Part shown: piece after piece, positions 13,001 through 28,000 of the stretch
Numbering within the stretch: the first letter of the stretch is position 1
How the letters are laid out: every line of letters starts with the position of its first letter
Program-made: the position numbers and the translations under genes
Origin: Reticulitermes speratus
Lineage: Eukaryota > Arthropoda > Insecta > Blattodea > Rhinotermitidae
Assembly: GCA_021186555.1 (NCBI GenBank)
Contig: JAJKFL010000006.1
Location: forward strand, 34,221,478-34,285,477
Direction: 5' to 3'
DNA: 64,000 nt
The notes under the pieces: model-generated
What the model saw: only the letters and a program-made list of their open reading frames with translations
What the model was told of the DNA's origin: nothing
The model's database searches: none

Positions 13001-16000
13001 CTGTCAACATCTTGTGTTTGCCTGCGACACTTTAATTTATTTCCATCTGTTGAAAAGATGTGGAGATGAAATGTGTGGTCACACATACAGATGTCACAAT
13101 TTATCAGGTATTAAACTGTTGTAACATTCCTATTGTGTATACAGAAATGCATTTCTAAACAATTACAAATGTGTCTAATTCATGTTTGTTCTGTCTAATT
13201 CATGTTTGTTCTGTCTTGCCCTTGCATCTTGTCAGTCAGGCACTCTACTAATCTGACAACTGACTTATGCAGGAACTTGTGTGGAAATCAGTTGGGCTGA
13301 TGGTTGGACAAACCTACACTGATGTTCCTGTTGTTTTTGAGGATGTACTTTTTCACAGGGCTACCACCATACCCAAGGAAGGTATGTATAACAGCACAGT
13401 TCATTTCTGTTAGTGTTTAAATAAATATGTGTGTGTGCGGGCGTGCGTGGGTGTGTGTGTGTGTGAGTGCGTGCGTGAGGGGGGGGGGGGCAGAGTCAGA
13501 CAGTAAAGTGAATTTATTAAATTACTTCATGTCCAATAATCTGTGACAAATGCAAAGTGTATAATTTCTCACCATAGTCAGCCCTCCTTTTTCAATGCAT
13601 ATTGTGTAGCAGTTCACAAGCCTCCTGATCCTATCAACAAAGAAAGTTTTCATTTATGGTAAAAGGCACATATGCACTGCATCCTTAGCTTCATCATTAC
13701 TGGCAAATCTTCATCTACACAAGTCTTCTTTTAGTGGTCCAAACATGTGATAATCCAGTGGACCTAGGTCTGGATTATATGGGGGGTGTGGGAGAAGTTC
13801 AAATTTCAGCTGCCTGAATGCTTCAATGGTAACTGCCGTGGAATGCAGACGCACGTTATTGTGGAGCAAAAGAACCCCTTGGACAGCAAACCTCTTTGCA
13901 TGTTACGAATCACCAGCTACAGCTTTGATTTCAAAATTTCAGTTTGTAGTGCAGCAGTAATAGTGCCTTGCTCAAGGTAATGGTCCAGTATCGGCCCATT
14001 ACAGTCCCCAAACAAGGGTAGCATTACTTTACCTGCAGAGGCTTGGGATTTGAATGTGTTTTGTCTTTGGAGATGTGGGGTATTTTCACGCCATACTCTG
14101 TCGTTTAGAGTATGGTTCATAATGATGGACCCATGTTTTGTCACCCGTGACAATTAGTTGCAGCAGGTCCTCTCCTTCTTTGCTGTGTCTATGCAAGATA
14201 CCCTCAGATATCCATAAATGGGTCATTTTATTTTCCTCCGTTAGCTGTCATTGTACCCATCTTACACAAAATTTGTGGTAGCTGAGGTCATCGTGGACAA
14301 AGGCAAATGCTGATCCATAACTAATGCCCACAGTTAATGCAATTTCACTTGCAGTTATATGTCTGTTTTCTTCATTCAGCACATCCACTTCAGCACAGTG
14401 GTCATCTGTTCATTATGTCAAAGGCCAGCCTGATTGTTCTTCTTCATCAACAGTTGTCCTCCTACGTTTAAATCTGCCCATCCATTCATATACATTCTTC
14501 TGTGCTATGCAATGTTCACCATATTATGCTAACATTCTCCTACAAATTTCAGATGTTTTAATGCTTTTTGGCCACAAAAAATGGACCACAGCTCACTGTT
14601 CTACAACAGTGCAATTCGAAAGCGGTGCCACCATCTTTAAAGAAGATTTGTAAACAAACACAACAGTAATTAATCCTGACACTGACTTGTCATGACAATG
14701 CCTTGTATGTAGTTATTGAGACAACCGCTAGGTTTCAGAGCACATCTGTGTGCTATGTTAGAGTTTTGGTATCAGAACCAGTGCATAAGTCCAATACATC
14801 AGTACATATAGACATCTAATCTCTTGTTTTATGATGTCATATGGCTGTCCTTGATATGCAGTGGATTTAGTACCAGAAAAGTGCAACATATTGAAATGGC
14901 ATATATGGGAGAATTTTTTCTATAGGAACTTTGTGTTAGACATTTTGCAGTAAACTTGACATTGCTTGTGTTGAGAACCATGTAATATACTACAGACTGG
15001 AGTGGAGAAGATGAGAAGAAGTATGAGGGGTAAAGGTGTAAGAATGGTGCAAGTGTGAAATAAAAATTTGCCCTTTTCTACACCAAGCTGAAAAAATGCA
15101 ACGATACTTACGTGGACAGTTTTTATGTTTACATTTTCTATAAAATACAACATGGGATCAGGTTATAAAGACAGTGGTACCAGCAATATGTTTAATTCAA
15201 TTTTTATACTTTTCTAAACATTTTTTAAGTATTTGCAACAGAAAGAATGACTGTATTACACATGGAATGGAAATATTTTGTAAACATAAAAGGACTGTGT
15301 ACATCTTCAGCATGGAGAGTGATGTTCCAAAATTGAAAACATTTTACATGAAGTATTGTAAAATGCTAAATAAAGTTATAAGAGGAGCTAAAAGATAACA
15401 TTACAGCAGACTTATAGCAAAATCCAATAATAAAATAAAAGCAAAACAGAACATTGTAAATAAAGAGACAGGAAAAGTATGTTCAAGTGAACAGATGCCC
15501 TCACTTATTATGATGTATCCAGAAAATGTGATTCATATCTTCAATAATTTTTTTTCTAACAGTTACCAAAGATTTAAATTTACATCAAGTGGGGCAAGAA
15601 GATGCTGTATTGTTTTTAAAAGAATTCTTTCCTGGTAATTTCCATGGTCTTACAATTATCCTAACCACTGAAACTGAGATAGAAAACATAATACTTTTCA
15701 TCAAATCGAAAATCTCTCCTGGTTGTCTTGAAATAACAATGGAAACTTCGAAAACTTGCACATCTCAAACTAGGTGCCCATGTAGCTGTATTTGTAATCC
15801 CTCATTATATACACATATTTTCTCTGACCCTCTAAACTTCTCCAGGGTAATAGTACTGTACAAAAGAGGATGCCAAATTTGTGTGATTTATTATAGGCCT
15901 ATTTCTTTCTTAATGGTTTTTCTAAAGTACTTGGGAAGGTTATGCACAACAGGTAAGCTAACATTTACCTATTAATTACATATTGGTCTAAAAATAAATT

Positions 16001-19000
16001 ATCACATTTTTTAATACTTAGGTGTTTCTTTACAGGAAACTTGCAGTTTACTGTTGCAGTTCAGAAAGCAAGTGGGAAGTTTGAGGTAGTGGAGGACAAT
16101 GCATCAATTGTGAGTGGTTTGGTGCGGGTGCCTACAGATGTCTCCCATGAAATGGTGACACTGGATACACCAAAGAGACTCATTAATGATACCCTGCTTG
16201 AACTTTCATCACAGGACATCTATAAGGAATTGCGACTGTGTGGATATGAGTACCAAGGGCTGTTCCGTAGTCTCGTTTGTGCAGACTTATGTGGTGAGTG
16301 CCACTAAATACAGCAGGAGTATTTTTAATCTGTCACATTGCCTGTGGTCTGTGTGTTATTATCAATGGTGATAGCTGACAAGTGAGTTAACTAATGTTAT
16401 CCTGTGCCATGGTCATATAATATAGAAGTCCACAGGCAGCCAAACAAACCTAGGAGTTTTCTGTACTTATTGCATACTTTAAAATTGTCTCCAGAAGAGA
16501 TGGGTTGAGCATATAGCATGGATGATATAGAAGGCAACTATATACAGAATTTCTTGGGAAAACGTGTAGCAAGTGGACCATTCATAAGACATAAGCATAG
16601 GTGGGAAGATAAAATTTAAACGGATTTTCAAGAAGCATGGGAAAGTACGGACTAGGGGTCTGGTCTATGATATTTCGTTGTTTCTGCTGTATGTACAGAC
16701 ACAGGAGAAAATTCTGTTTTAATGCTCATAATTCTGGCAGGAATACTATTTTCATTGTTGCTATTCATGTTTTTTCTAAGTACTTCCACTTTGCTACATT
16801 TTCAAATACATATATTTGTATTATGAAACTCACAAAAACAAATTTGAAAAATGTATGTACTCCAAACAGGGGTATGCATTATTTCTTCTTCTGTCCTTCT
16901 GTGTAGGTCAAAGAGGAAAGGTTTACTGGAGAGACAATTGGGCGACATTCTTGGATGGCTTGCTGCAGATGACATTCCTGGAATCATTGTCTCGAGACCT
17001 GTTAATGCCAATCGCCCTCCAGAAACTTACTGTAGACACCAAGCGGCACACTGCTGAAGTCCAGAAACTGGATGTTAATAACAAAGATTTTGGTGAGTTG
17101 GTTCCTTTTATTTAGAATGAAATTGTGTGACTTATCTGAAGAATTGAAAGCCACAGGCTTTTTCATGTCTTGTCTCTCTGAACATGGTGCTAACACACAG
17201 TGTTAGCTTCAGGGTGTCTCCAGTAAATTATCAAAGGCAGAGAAATAAAAGAAAACAAATTATGGTTTAAAAGGTGAGGTTATGAATTCTTCGTGGTGTG
17301 TACATTACTGTGATATGACATTCCATTTTAGATCAGCTTTTATGTCTATAACTCAGCTGTTGGTATATAAACCCAAATGTATCTTGTGTTATAATGCTAT
17401 ACTGTTTGTTCTTATACAAAGTATGTGAGGTTTGTGGTTTGAAGTTATCATGGCAGTGACCCAGAAGATTACTGCCTGCTTGGTTACCGGACTGCAAAGC
17501 ATCACATCCTAGAAGAAAAATCTTGATAGAATAATAGCTTTACTACTTGGCTTGTATGGGTGCAAAATGTGATCGCTTACGTTGAGGGAATGACATATGT
17601 TACAAATGTCAGAAAACAGTGTGCTTAACAAAGTATTTAGACATGAGAAGACTGAAGTAACTGGATAATTTAGGATTTCACATAATCAAGAACACTGAGA
17701 TTTATACAGGTCACCCTAGTGTTGTTAGTGTAATGAAATCTAGGTGGCTACAATAGGGGAGGTAAGGAGTGAATGCAGAATTTTAGTGGGGAAACTCTTT
17801 AAAAGGGGCCACTTGGAAGACTAAGCAAGTAATTTGAGAATAATGTTAGACGAATATTACAGAATTGGTTGTGTGGCTACAAGGTTAATCAAACTGGCTG
17901 AGTATCTTATTAAATGGTCGACTTCCATGTTAGAGGTGGTGAGCCATTTTTAACAGGACGGTGGTTGAAACATTATTCTTTCGATTATCACTTTCAGAAA
18001 CGTAATTTAAGATAATAAGTGACATTTGAGTGGTAATAGTAGATTCAGTAAACTGTAATTCAAAGCTTTTTGGATTACCAAACATTCTTATTCACTGTCA
18101 CAAAACATATGGGGTCACTCAATTTCTGGACTTTTTCCATTATGTAGTGCTCTGAAAGCACCACAGTATTTTGGAAACTGAATTTGTTTCTACCCTCAGG
18201 TGAAAGAGTGGGGAAGCCAGTCTGTCTGATACAAAGAGCCATTCTCAATCTCTGGACCTCAGATGTGCTCATGTTCATGTGCCATACATACAGTCAGAAT
18301 ATAGATACTGACAACTGAAGTGTGCATGTCACAACTTCTTGAGTGTTATTCTTGTAATCAATGCAGCCAATTATGAAGCAGCTTATTTTGTACATATTTT
18401 CAAAGGAAATTTAACCTTTCTGGTGCAATAAGCCAACATATCTGCCATGCATTTTATTGCCATTAAGTGCAACAAGCAAATTCACCCCACAACATCAGAA
18501 AAAATTATCCTTTTAGTGCAGCTGCTGGAAACATTCCCATGACATTTAAAAATTGGTAGGTGCTGTCATCTTTGAGCAACAGCAAAACTACTGATATAAG
18601 AAACAGAAGAGAGTGAGAGAGAGCTGTCAGAGAATGATATAAAGTAACTAATCCTACATTTTGTAATATTGGTATCAGGTTTTGCAGTAAATAACTAAGT
18701 AATGCTTTGTAGGCCCATTTGGAAGTAGTATGTGCCATTTACAAAATGCTTTTTATTCAGTATTTCTGCTTCTTTTAATATTCAACAGGTTTCTTCATAC
18801 ATAACAAATACCTGGTGTAAAGTCATGGTACAATTTTGTGTTGTTTAAATCATGTTTTCATGTATATAACTTGGTATTACCAATGTAACCGTTTTTTCCC
18901 CACCCACCCACACTTGTCTGATGCAACCTACTAAATGCATATGTGCACAAGATGCCCGTGTGATCTTGGTGTCGCATTAAGCTTTGCAGCCCAGTGGATC

Positions 19001-22000
19001 AGACACATTTATGCTGTTCTGGTGTACAGTGAAGTGTCCTTTGTTCTCAAGTGCATATACTACCATGGCATATTTTGTCATTAATTAGTATTACTTCTTA
19101 CTATTGACAGTGCATTTTTAAGTAATCATTCTATTTTTGTCTACAGTGAAAATTTACAGTGAAATTTTCAAGTATTATGTTCTTTGGCACCATTGCCATT
19201 GTTGTATTATCAGTGTCTCATCAATTGAACATTCAGATTATGTCAGAACATTGCATGTGGCTATCAAGTGAAATTGATCATCTTTACAAGCAACAGGTGT
19301 ATTCAAGCTAGTAATTTAAACCGTGACAAATACCTCCTTGCATCATTCTCTTACAGCAATTGTATTATTTATATTTCAAGTGATCAAGGTATATGTTATT
19401 ACTAAATTGTGTTGAAATTAAATTATATTGAACTAGCCCATTAGTCACTTGGCTATAGTCTAACATAAGGTTAAGACACCACATGGAATTTATGTACATA
19501 AACACCTGGGAATATAGCTGCTGAAGATACTGGAAAATCATTCACAAAAAAAAAATTAATTTTAATGTGGTAATCAGCCTGAAAACACAGCAAAAGGGCT
19601 ATAGTTCGTTGTAAGGTGTGATTAATGTTACAGGTTCTGAGTTCCCTTTCATTTCCTTTTATGTTTCAATAATTTGTGATCTGTTCAAAGTGGGCTACTG
19701 TTGTAAGTGTTGATACAATATTTAAATAAAACTTCCAGCTACCACTGACAGAAGGGTCTCAATTTTATAGGTGTGTAACCTTTTCCTTCTAATAATGTGC
19801 ATATTAGAATAATACTGATTATGCTGACTTGTTGTGACAGTGGTCCCAGTGTGCATGAACAAGGAGCTGAATATTATCCAGTCAGCAGGTGTGGAAGTGC
19901 GAGGACTTGAAACAGGTGCCATAGCTCAACAGAAGTTCATGAGAAAGCTTGTGCTTGAGAAATATGTGTTCACACCATATGTAGAACCTGCACATCTGGA
20001 CTTACACACCACATTAAGGATGTGCACACAAATTGCTTTGGAAAATGACTGTGCTGGCCCTGTGAAGGTGGTGGAGGTGCACAACCAAGGAACCACACCT
20101 CTTTCACCTACCATAGCACTGATCCTCGCAGATTACCCACTTACAAAGGCTAAGGTAACAAGAATGCAGAGTCACTGCATTTACAGATGTCTGCCATTCA
20201 TAGCACCATTCATTGTTTATTAAAAGCTCCAGGAAATCTTAACTCAGAGGTAAAGTATGATATCACGAGAAGAGGAGATTTTAATTTCTTTGGAAATTCT
20301 GCCAGAATCTGATAAGCACCTGATTTTGTATCTTTTAAATGTTAAGATTTATACCTTTTCAAATTTAACATAGAACTGAGAGACATGCAAGAATGTACAT
20401 AATAACACTGAGCATGGTGTATGTGTTATAGCCACACATAACAGTCCTGGCAAAAACCAGTGACCTGTCAGGGATGGACTTCGACAGGACAGGGCTTGAG
20501 GTTGAGGAACATGAACTGGAGGAGGAGGCCGGCTGCACTGTAGTTATTGCTTCGAACATGCTACTACATAGAGAGCTGCTGGAGACTGCAGCAAGTACCC
20601 TAGCTGATGGGGGCTGCATCCTGGCTCGTGAGAAGATTGATACAGAGACCACACTGAGCAATGGCTTGAGGCTCAATATTGTGTTTGAGAAGACTCTGAA
20701 GAATGAGACGTTGCTGTTACTCAGGAAGGTGATGGCATCACTAAGAGTTTTATTTACACTTTGTAAATAGTGTATATCACTCTTCACATTGTGCCGTGAC
20801 ATAGTCTCTACATTCCAAGGAGATCCACCGGACGATACCCTACACCCTTGATCTACCTGTTGTTGGACTGTTCCTTCCTTTCATTTCCTCCCCTACCCTT
20901 ACTTTTGGTATGCAACCAGAGTTTACCTGGATAGTTGTGTATATCTTCTTTACCACTTGACAATCTGGCTTCGAAGGATGAGCATCTGAATTCTGTTTAT
21001 GGAGTTGTTGCAGTCCTTGGTAGTGCTATGATCTGAGTGTTTTCTGTATCGACACAGCACTACCAAGTGTTCGTTGAGCTGGCTAGAGCTCCTCTTTAAT
21101 TTGTCATTGAGATTGTTTGGATTTATTGTGATTATATGTTGTTTCTACTACGCTTTCTGTAAATACTGTTCTCTGTTTCATCTTGTTTGTTATAAATAAA
21201 TAGGTGCATTTTGATTTGATGTATTTACATTGGGCAGCTTTGAGTGAAGGCTGGCTGCTCCGCCAGAGATATAAACTATCCACGGTAGTAATGCACGTAT
21301 CACAAGTGGTAGCAGAACATGTTTCTTTTGACCGTTGTCTTACTAGGTAACAGGTGTGACTGGCTTAAGGAATTGTAACATTCTTGGATATTGTTGAATG
21401 AAGTAATAAGTTTAGTTTCACTGCTTGTGGCTGATTGGATGCTGAGGTTTATCTCCTTTAGAATATTTAATGAAATTATGGTGGGGTTATTTTATGGTTG
21501 ATGATGCATAGTGATTGGGACAGGGTGTGATTGTTTGGTAGTAGGAATACAACTGGGTTAGGGCTGGTTGTGCCGCCAGAGATATAACCGATCCACGGTA
21601 ATAAAATAATAATATAACCATAATAAGAAAGATTATGGCACAACGTTATGACATGTTTCTTAATTAAGCACAGGGACAACTTGAGCTTTACCTTTCGTTA
21701 CATTATTATTGGTCTGATTGCTAAGTGCTCAAACAGTGTAGCTTATTCTGCAATACCCTTAGCAATTTCAGTTTTTCTGCGTCAATGTAGTTTTGGTAGA
21801 GAATGAATAATGTTGTGTAATGCAAAAAAGTGGATGCTTGCCTGGAAAAAAATTACAGATGTGAACGTGTTTAAATATATTAATAGTAAAATCTTTAGAA
21901 ACATAAAAGACTGAATGCAAATGAATGTACTGAAGCCAGAGGAACTCCAAGAGCTTCAAATTACATAGGGGAATAATTATTGTGCAGTGAAGTGTTGAGG

Positions 22001-25000
22001 TAAATTACAAATTTCCATCTTTCACATAACAGTGGGCTCAGTTTCACTGTAGCTTAATTGAAACGTAGTTTCTAAATATGATTATATGCTGCAGTTTATG
22101 TGTAATCTGCATTGTACCTACAACAAATACACATCACTGCTGTAACTGCAATAGTTTTATATATATGTCATTCACTATATACTGGCCCACTACACCACAT
22201 TCTTTCCACTTCATTGTGTATAATTATCTTGTCTTTTGATATGACATAACCAACTTAATTTTTATGTTTAAATAAATGGAGGAAGATTGATTTGTTCTGT
22301 AAGATGAGTAATACAAAATAATCCTCCCTGTGGCAGGCAGTGACAGTGGAACGTCCGGCTGTGATCCATGTGACTGGTCAGAACTATGAGTGGCTGCCAC
22401 ATGTGCAGACTGCTATTACTAGCAAATTGAAACATCACATCCTCCTTGTGGCTCAGGATGAGCCACTCAGTGGCATTGTGGGTCTTGTCAATTGTATCTG
22501 CAAGGAGTCATGCAGGAACTTCATCAGGTCAGAGTCAGGAAAGCATGTGTGAGACCTAAGTATTAATAGTAGGATATTATTAGAGTGGATCTTAGTGAAA
22601 TGGTATGTGATGTGTGTTATATTTACTTGTCTCAGGATAGACTCCAGCAGTGGACTTTTATGAACACCATAATGAAACTTTGGGTTTCATGAAAAAATGG
22701 TGTATTTGTTGACTAGCAAAGTCACAATCCGAATCACAAGAAAGACTCTTGACTAAGTAGTTTGATGTATAGTTCAGAAGTTTAAATTAATTATTTGTAT
22801 ATTGATGTTAAACACAAATAAACATTAACATTTTATTAAATTTCTTGAATGGCTTAAAAAAATTAAAATGATCCTCAAAACATTTGCTTGACTCTTTCAG
22901 GTCTCTGCACCTTAAAAATCTAAGTGCAAATATGTAAGCAAGAAAATTCATGTAAAAAAAAAAAAAAGGAAAGGAAAGAAAGAAAGAAACTAAAAATATA
23001 AATAAAGTAGTATATTTTATATTTGAGTGTGAAAACTCAATGTAAAAGTTTTCATGTGTATATTTTTCAGGTGTTTTTTTATTCTGGATACTTCAGCACC
23101 CCCATTTGATCTGAACTTACCGCTGTACTGGAAGCAGCTAAACAAAGATCTTGTGATGAACATATACAGTGATGGAAGGTGGGGGTCATACCGACACCTT
23201 CCCCTGGACAACTCTGCCACTGTCACTGCACCACATGCTTGGGCCAAAATCATGAATCCAGGAGACCTCTCCAGCTTTAAGTGGTTGGAGGGAAATCTGA
23301 ACCCTGACAGGTGTGGGTCAGCTGTTTGTCCAATAGTGCAGTTGCTTTCATGTTCTGTTATTCATTACTATATAGATGTAGATGACCAGAATAACTAAAC
23401 ATAGTACTTAACATTACACTAAGTGAAGTCAAACTTTACTTTAATATGTTTATTAACTGAACAGTATTTTCCAGATGCACTGGACCAGACGCAAAACCCA
23501 CTTTTCTTTCTTAAGGCAACAGAAGTAGGCTTATGAAATCACTATGTTGTCTGTGTTCATGAAAAATCTCAACTACCAGTAGGTTAGCCTGTCATGAGTC
23601 TCCCTGGTACAGAAACATGTAAGTTGTATATGTTACAGCATTCACACAGAACCAAATGAAGAACTGGTGCATGTTTATTATTCTGCACTGAACTTCAGGG
23701 ATGTGATGACAGCAACAGGACAGGTGACACTAAAAGGTTCTAAGCGTCGGCTGAATACGGTGAGAAATGACACATTGCATAAAGTTCACATTTGTTGACA
23801 CCATTGTACCTAGACTGTGGAAAGAAATTCCATGTATTGAGCCTCTCCACATGTTCTTTGGCTGTTACATTTCAACTAAATACTTAACTATATTCCTCCC
23901 TATTCATCTAGCCATTTTGTTCTCACAAATGCTGGCAGTAATAATCATATGACACCACTTTTTAGCAATAAATTGGTTGACATATGTCAGAGGAGCTGGA
24001 AGCAGAAAGGGGAGCACAGAATACCATCAGGCTCCCCTTCATATGGCTTTTTTCTGTGGCTTCAGTATGGAGCAGTCTGTTCTACCTTCTTTGAGGATCA
24101 TTGAAGTTTTTTATTCTCTTCCCAATTACTTAAAGACATAACTAAATAAGTACTAATTTACCATGCAATATTGTGTGACTTGCTCTACATATCCTAATAT
24201 ATTTTATGTCTGTTGCAGATGGACATATTGTACATGGCCTGTGCTTCTTGATGTACTTGTTGCTCTGTTTACTCACAAAAACATATTACCAGGCAGTAGA
24301 TGAAGTCCAGTTTAATCTAATTAACACCATTGCACAGGGTCCCTCTTAAGAAACTCATTATTGCTCATATGCTCCAGAAATTCCACACTTTCCACTTAAA
24401 CTGTATATTAATTACTGTGTTGAAAACAGTCCACCATTGACCTAGTTCAGTCCAGTGCCCATCCACACATCTTGTTTCTTTAATACTCATATTATGTTAG
24501 ACTCTTACCTATGTCTAGATCTCACGAAAAGTTTTCTGACTGATATGTTGTATGCATTTCTCATCTCCTTCACGCACAGTCCTTGAATTAATCATCCAAG
24601 TAGTGTTGTTGGAAAGAACAAGTTATGAAGCTCCTCATTTTGTAATTTTCTGTATTCTTCCGGTCTTCTTTTACTTCATGTCTTATGTCCAAATATTCTA
24701 CTCAGCACTGAACTTTCGGAGAGCAAGTTTTACATTATTTTAACTTCTTTTCACTGTAAATCATGTATCTGGTACATTAAAATGTTTTAGTGATGAACAG
24801 TTCCTTACACTCACATATATATTGTCATTACGAAGCGTATTCGGAAAGTAAGTACCGTTTGCGAATATTTCCGCCGCAACGCTGAGGTCGTCATTTCGCG
24901 CATGCTTCCATAATTCATTTGCTACGTCCACACTTGAGCGTTTTACGTGCGCTAGACGCATGCGCAAAGGCATGCCTCAAATCAGTTGAACGGCGCCGTT

Positions 25001-28000
25001 GTCTGTGACGCACGCAGTAGCGCACGTGCTTGTAGCAGTAGTGGACGTGCAAATTCGCAACTTCCGTGTAACTTCGTAGTTTTTCGGGAAGGTTTCGTTC
25101 TGTTTTTGTAATTATATTGAGCTTGTGTTTTTTGTTCACCATGTCGTCAGAACAAACACTGGCCTTTATTGAAGTTTATAGGTCACATAGTGCCTTATGG
25201 GACATTACAGACAAAGATTATACAAACAAATTGAAGAGAATTGATGCTTACGCCGTTTTGGCCACGAAGTATGGCATAACTGTGAAATGTGTGAAAGATG
25301 AATGTACTATTTTTTGCCAAATGGTTGCGTCCCAAATCAGGAAGCTTAACCAACGTAATCAAGCAATTGCCAAGAACCGTATTCAGAACTGCCTTTTTGA
25401 GTTAGAAATGGAAGAAATGAATACTGCTTCTTCAAATCAAAACAGTACAGTGCAACTACCTGCTGGAATCACTCACTTTTCCAGCTCTTCATCTGCTTCC
25501 CGACGTTCACTACAACGTCCTGCAACTTGTTCTGATATGCTATGTCCACACTTGTGCGTATTTCTTGCGCTTAGACGCATGCACCGCTGCGCATGCGTCC
25601 AGCGCACGTGATGCATGCGCAAAGGCATGCCTGAAATCAGTTGAACGGCGCCGTTTTCAGTGACGCATGCAGTAACGCACGTACTTCCACCAGTAGTGGA
25701 TTTGTGTGCAACATTCCGTGCAACTTCACCATGGCGTCAGAACAAACATTATTATTTATTGAAGATGATAGTTCACATAGTGCCTTATGGGACATTACAG
25801 ACAAAGATTATACAAACAAACTGAAGAGAACTGATGCTTACACCGTTTTGGCCACGAAATATGGCATGACTGTGAAAGGTGTGAAAAACAAAATTAAAAG
25901 CCTGCGTTCATATTTTTCGAGGGAACATCAAAAAGTTACAGAAAGAAAGAGCGGTGCAGGAGGAGAAGACAAGACCAACCCCTCTTGGTTCGCGTATAGG
26001 TCCATGTTGTTTGTTTTGGACTCTGTAACGTCAAGGACAACGAAGGACTCACAGTACTGTACTGGGATTTGTGAAGAAAACAGTGAAGTGGATACTGATA
26101 AATATTGTTTGACAAATGTAATCAATTAATAATAATTATTAAAGTCCTTACCTTGACGTAATCTTGTAAACCTTCAATTATCGCTTTTAGGACCCCAGGA
26201 AGCATTGATGAAATGAATTGCTTGGATACTTTAAATAAGTACATCAGAGACGTGAATGAATCACCGGTAGCCAAATATCTAAGAGTGATCGCTAATTTCA
26301 CTTCAGCTGGTATTGCTTCTCTGAAACGAGTATTTTGTTTTTCGATCTTCGGCTCCACCATTCCCAAAATCATGTAGAAGTTTGTTCTAGACATTCGCGT
26401 AAAGTTCTTAAAAAGAACGTTTTCATTTAATTCCAATTCCCTCAATATTCCAAAATTCCGCGTTTTAAAATAATCTTTCATCCATATCGATCGCCGGTAT
26501 TTTTCGCGTCTTTTTCTCACTCTTTTCAGCACTAACATAGCAGCACTTATACCCGCTAACATAGCAGCATCAGTTACGTCCATTGCAACTTCACGTCTAC
26601 ACTGGTGAAAAATTGGAAACCATTTGACGCGCAGGTGTGGACAGTTGAAGGCATGCGTCCAACGCATTCAACCTACGGCATGCGCTAGACTACTCGGTGT
26701 TGAAAAGAGGAATTGAAAGTTGAAAGCGAAGTTGAAGATGAAAGCGCACAAGTGTGGACATAGCCATTGGCAAGCTGCAGGCGCCAATACGAGAAAAGCA
26801 GATAGTGTTTACGTATTGTTCTGTGCGTTTAAAATGTTCAAGATGATCGAGTGCCCCGCCGACTGTGAAATACGATCTGTTATCCTTTTTTGAATGCAAG
26901 AAATGTGAAACCGGCCGATATTCATCATCAGATATATGAAGTATACGGTGAAAATGCCATGAGTGATGGAATGGTGAGGAAATGGGTTAGAAAGTTCAAC
27001 GAAGGTCGTGATAACGTGCATGACGAGCCGCGGAGCGGCCGGCCGTCTGTGGTCAGTGATGATTTGGTGCGCGTGGTCGAAGCAAAAGTTTGTGAAGACA
27101 GACGGTTCACCATTTCGTCGCTGTCCTTGCATTTCCAGCAAATTTCACCTTTCTCACGCGATACAGTGAGCAAGGTGATGGGTTCTTGAGCCATAGCGTC
27201 ACAGGTGACCAGACATGGGTGTCCCACTTGACTCCGGAATTTAAGCAGCAGTCCATGGAGTGGAGGCACACCTCATCGCCGAAGAAGCACAAATTCAAGC
27301 AGACAATTTCAACCCGCAAGATTATGTGCACAGTTTTTTGGGACAGGCAAGGAGTTTTGCTTGTTGAATTCTTGCCTCAAGGCACAACCATAAACTCAAC
27401 AGCCTATTGTGAACCATGAAGAAACTTCGTCGCTCGATCCAGGACAAAAGGAGAGACATACTTACTCGCGGGCTTGTGTTGCTTCATGACAATGCTCGGC
27501 CGCACACCGCTGCTCAAACTCAAGCCCTCATCAGGTCATTTGGCTGGGAACAATTCGATCACCCCCCCCCCCCCCCCCGTACAGCCCAGACTTAGCGCCA
27601 GGTGACTTTCATCTGTTCTGGTGCCAGAAGAAGTTCCTTGCTGGCCAGCGTTTCCTCAACGATGATGACATCAAAGAAGCAGTGAAGAAGTGGCTGTCTT
27701 CACAGGCGGCCATGTTCTACGAGGAGGGGATACAGAAACTGGTGCACCATTATGATAAATGCCTTAATAATGGTGGAAACTATGTAGAAAAGTAGTTTAA
27801 GGTATTGTGAATGTGATAAAAATAACATATTTTGAAAATGAATTTTAGTTTTTTTTAATAGCCTAACGGTACCTACTTTCTGAATATGCCTCGTATAAAG
27901 ATGGTAACATAAGACTTAAATTTATTTAGAAATGAATTTCATACATGTGTACTTATTCTACCACTTCCTGGAGCCGGCATAGTGTAGTCAGTATAATGAG

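Larger units (their letters stand above)
24921..26764. mobile_element. PIF/Harbinger-type elements, one truncated copy joined to a second copy
   Basis: Left end gctacgtccacacttgagcg, right end reversed gctatgtccacacttgtgcg. An internal left end identical to the right one (gctatgtccacacttgtgcg) lies at 25539-25558. So copy 1 (24921-25538) has no right end and abuts copy 2 (25539-26764). Both copies carry a + strand MADF-type ORF; copy 2 also has a convergent - strand HARBI1-like transposase ORF. This is the two-gene layout of Harbinger elements. The catalytic half of the transposase is missing, so the element is non-autonomous. Confidence 0.75.
24831..27893 (+). mobile_element. Mariner transposon split by Harbinger-type insertion
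   Basis: The ends are inverted repeats of about 27 bases: left cgaagcgtattcggaaagta and right, reversed, cgaggcatattcagaaagta. Both are flanked by TA (24829-24830 and 27894-27895), the mariner target duplication. The transposase (26839-27795, + strand) is broken. The insertion 24921-26764 separates the left end from the rest. It sits in FAS intron 18. Confidence 0.88.

Noticed and set aside
25731..26129. MADF-domain ORF considered as a host transcription factor gene.
   Set aside because: It lies between Harbinger inverted repeats, is duplicated in broken form next door and faces a HARBI1-like ORF, so it is transposon-encoded.
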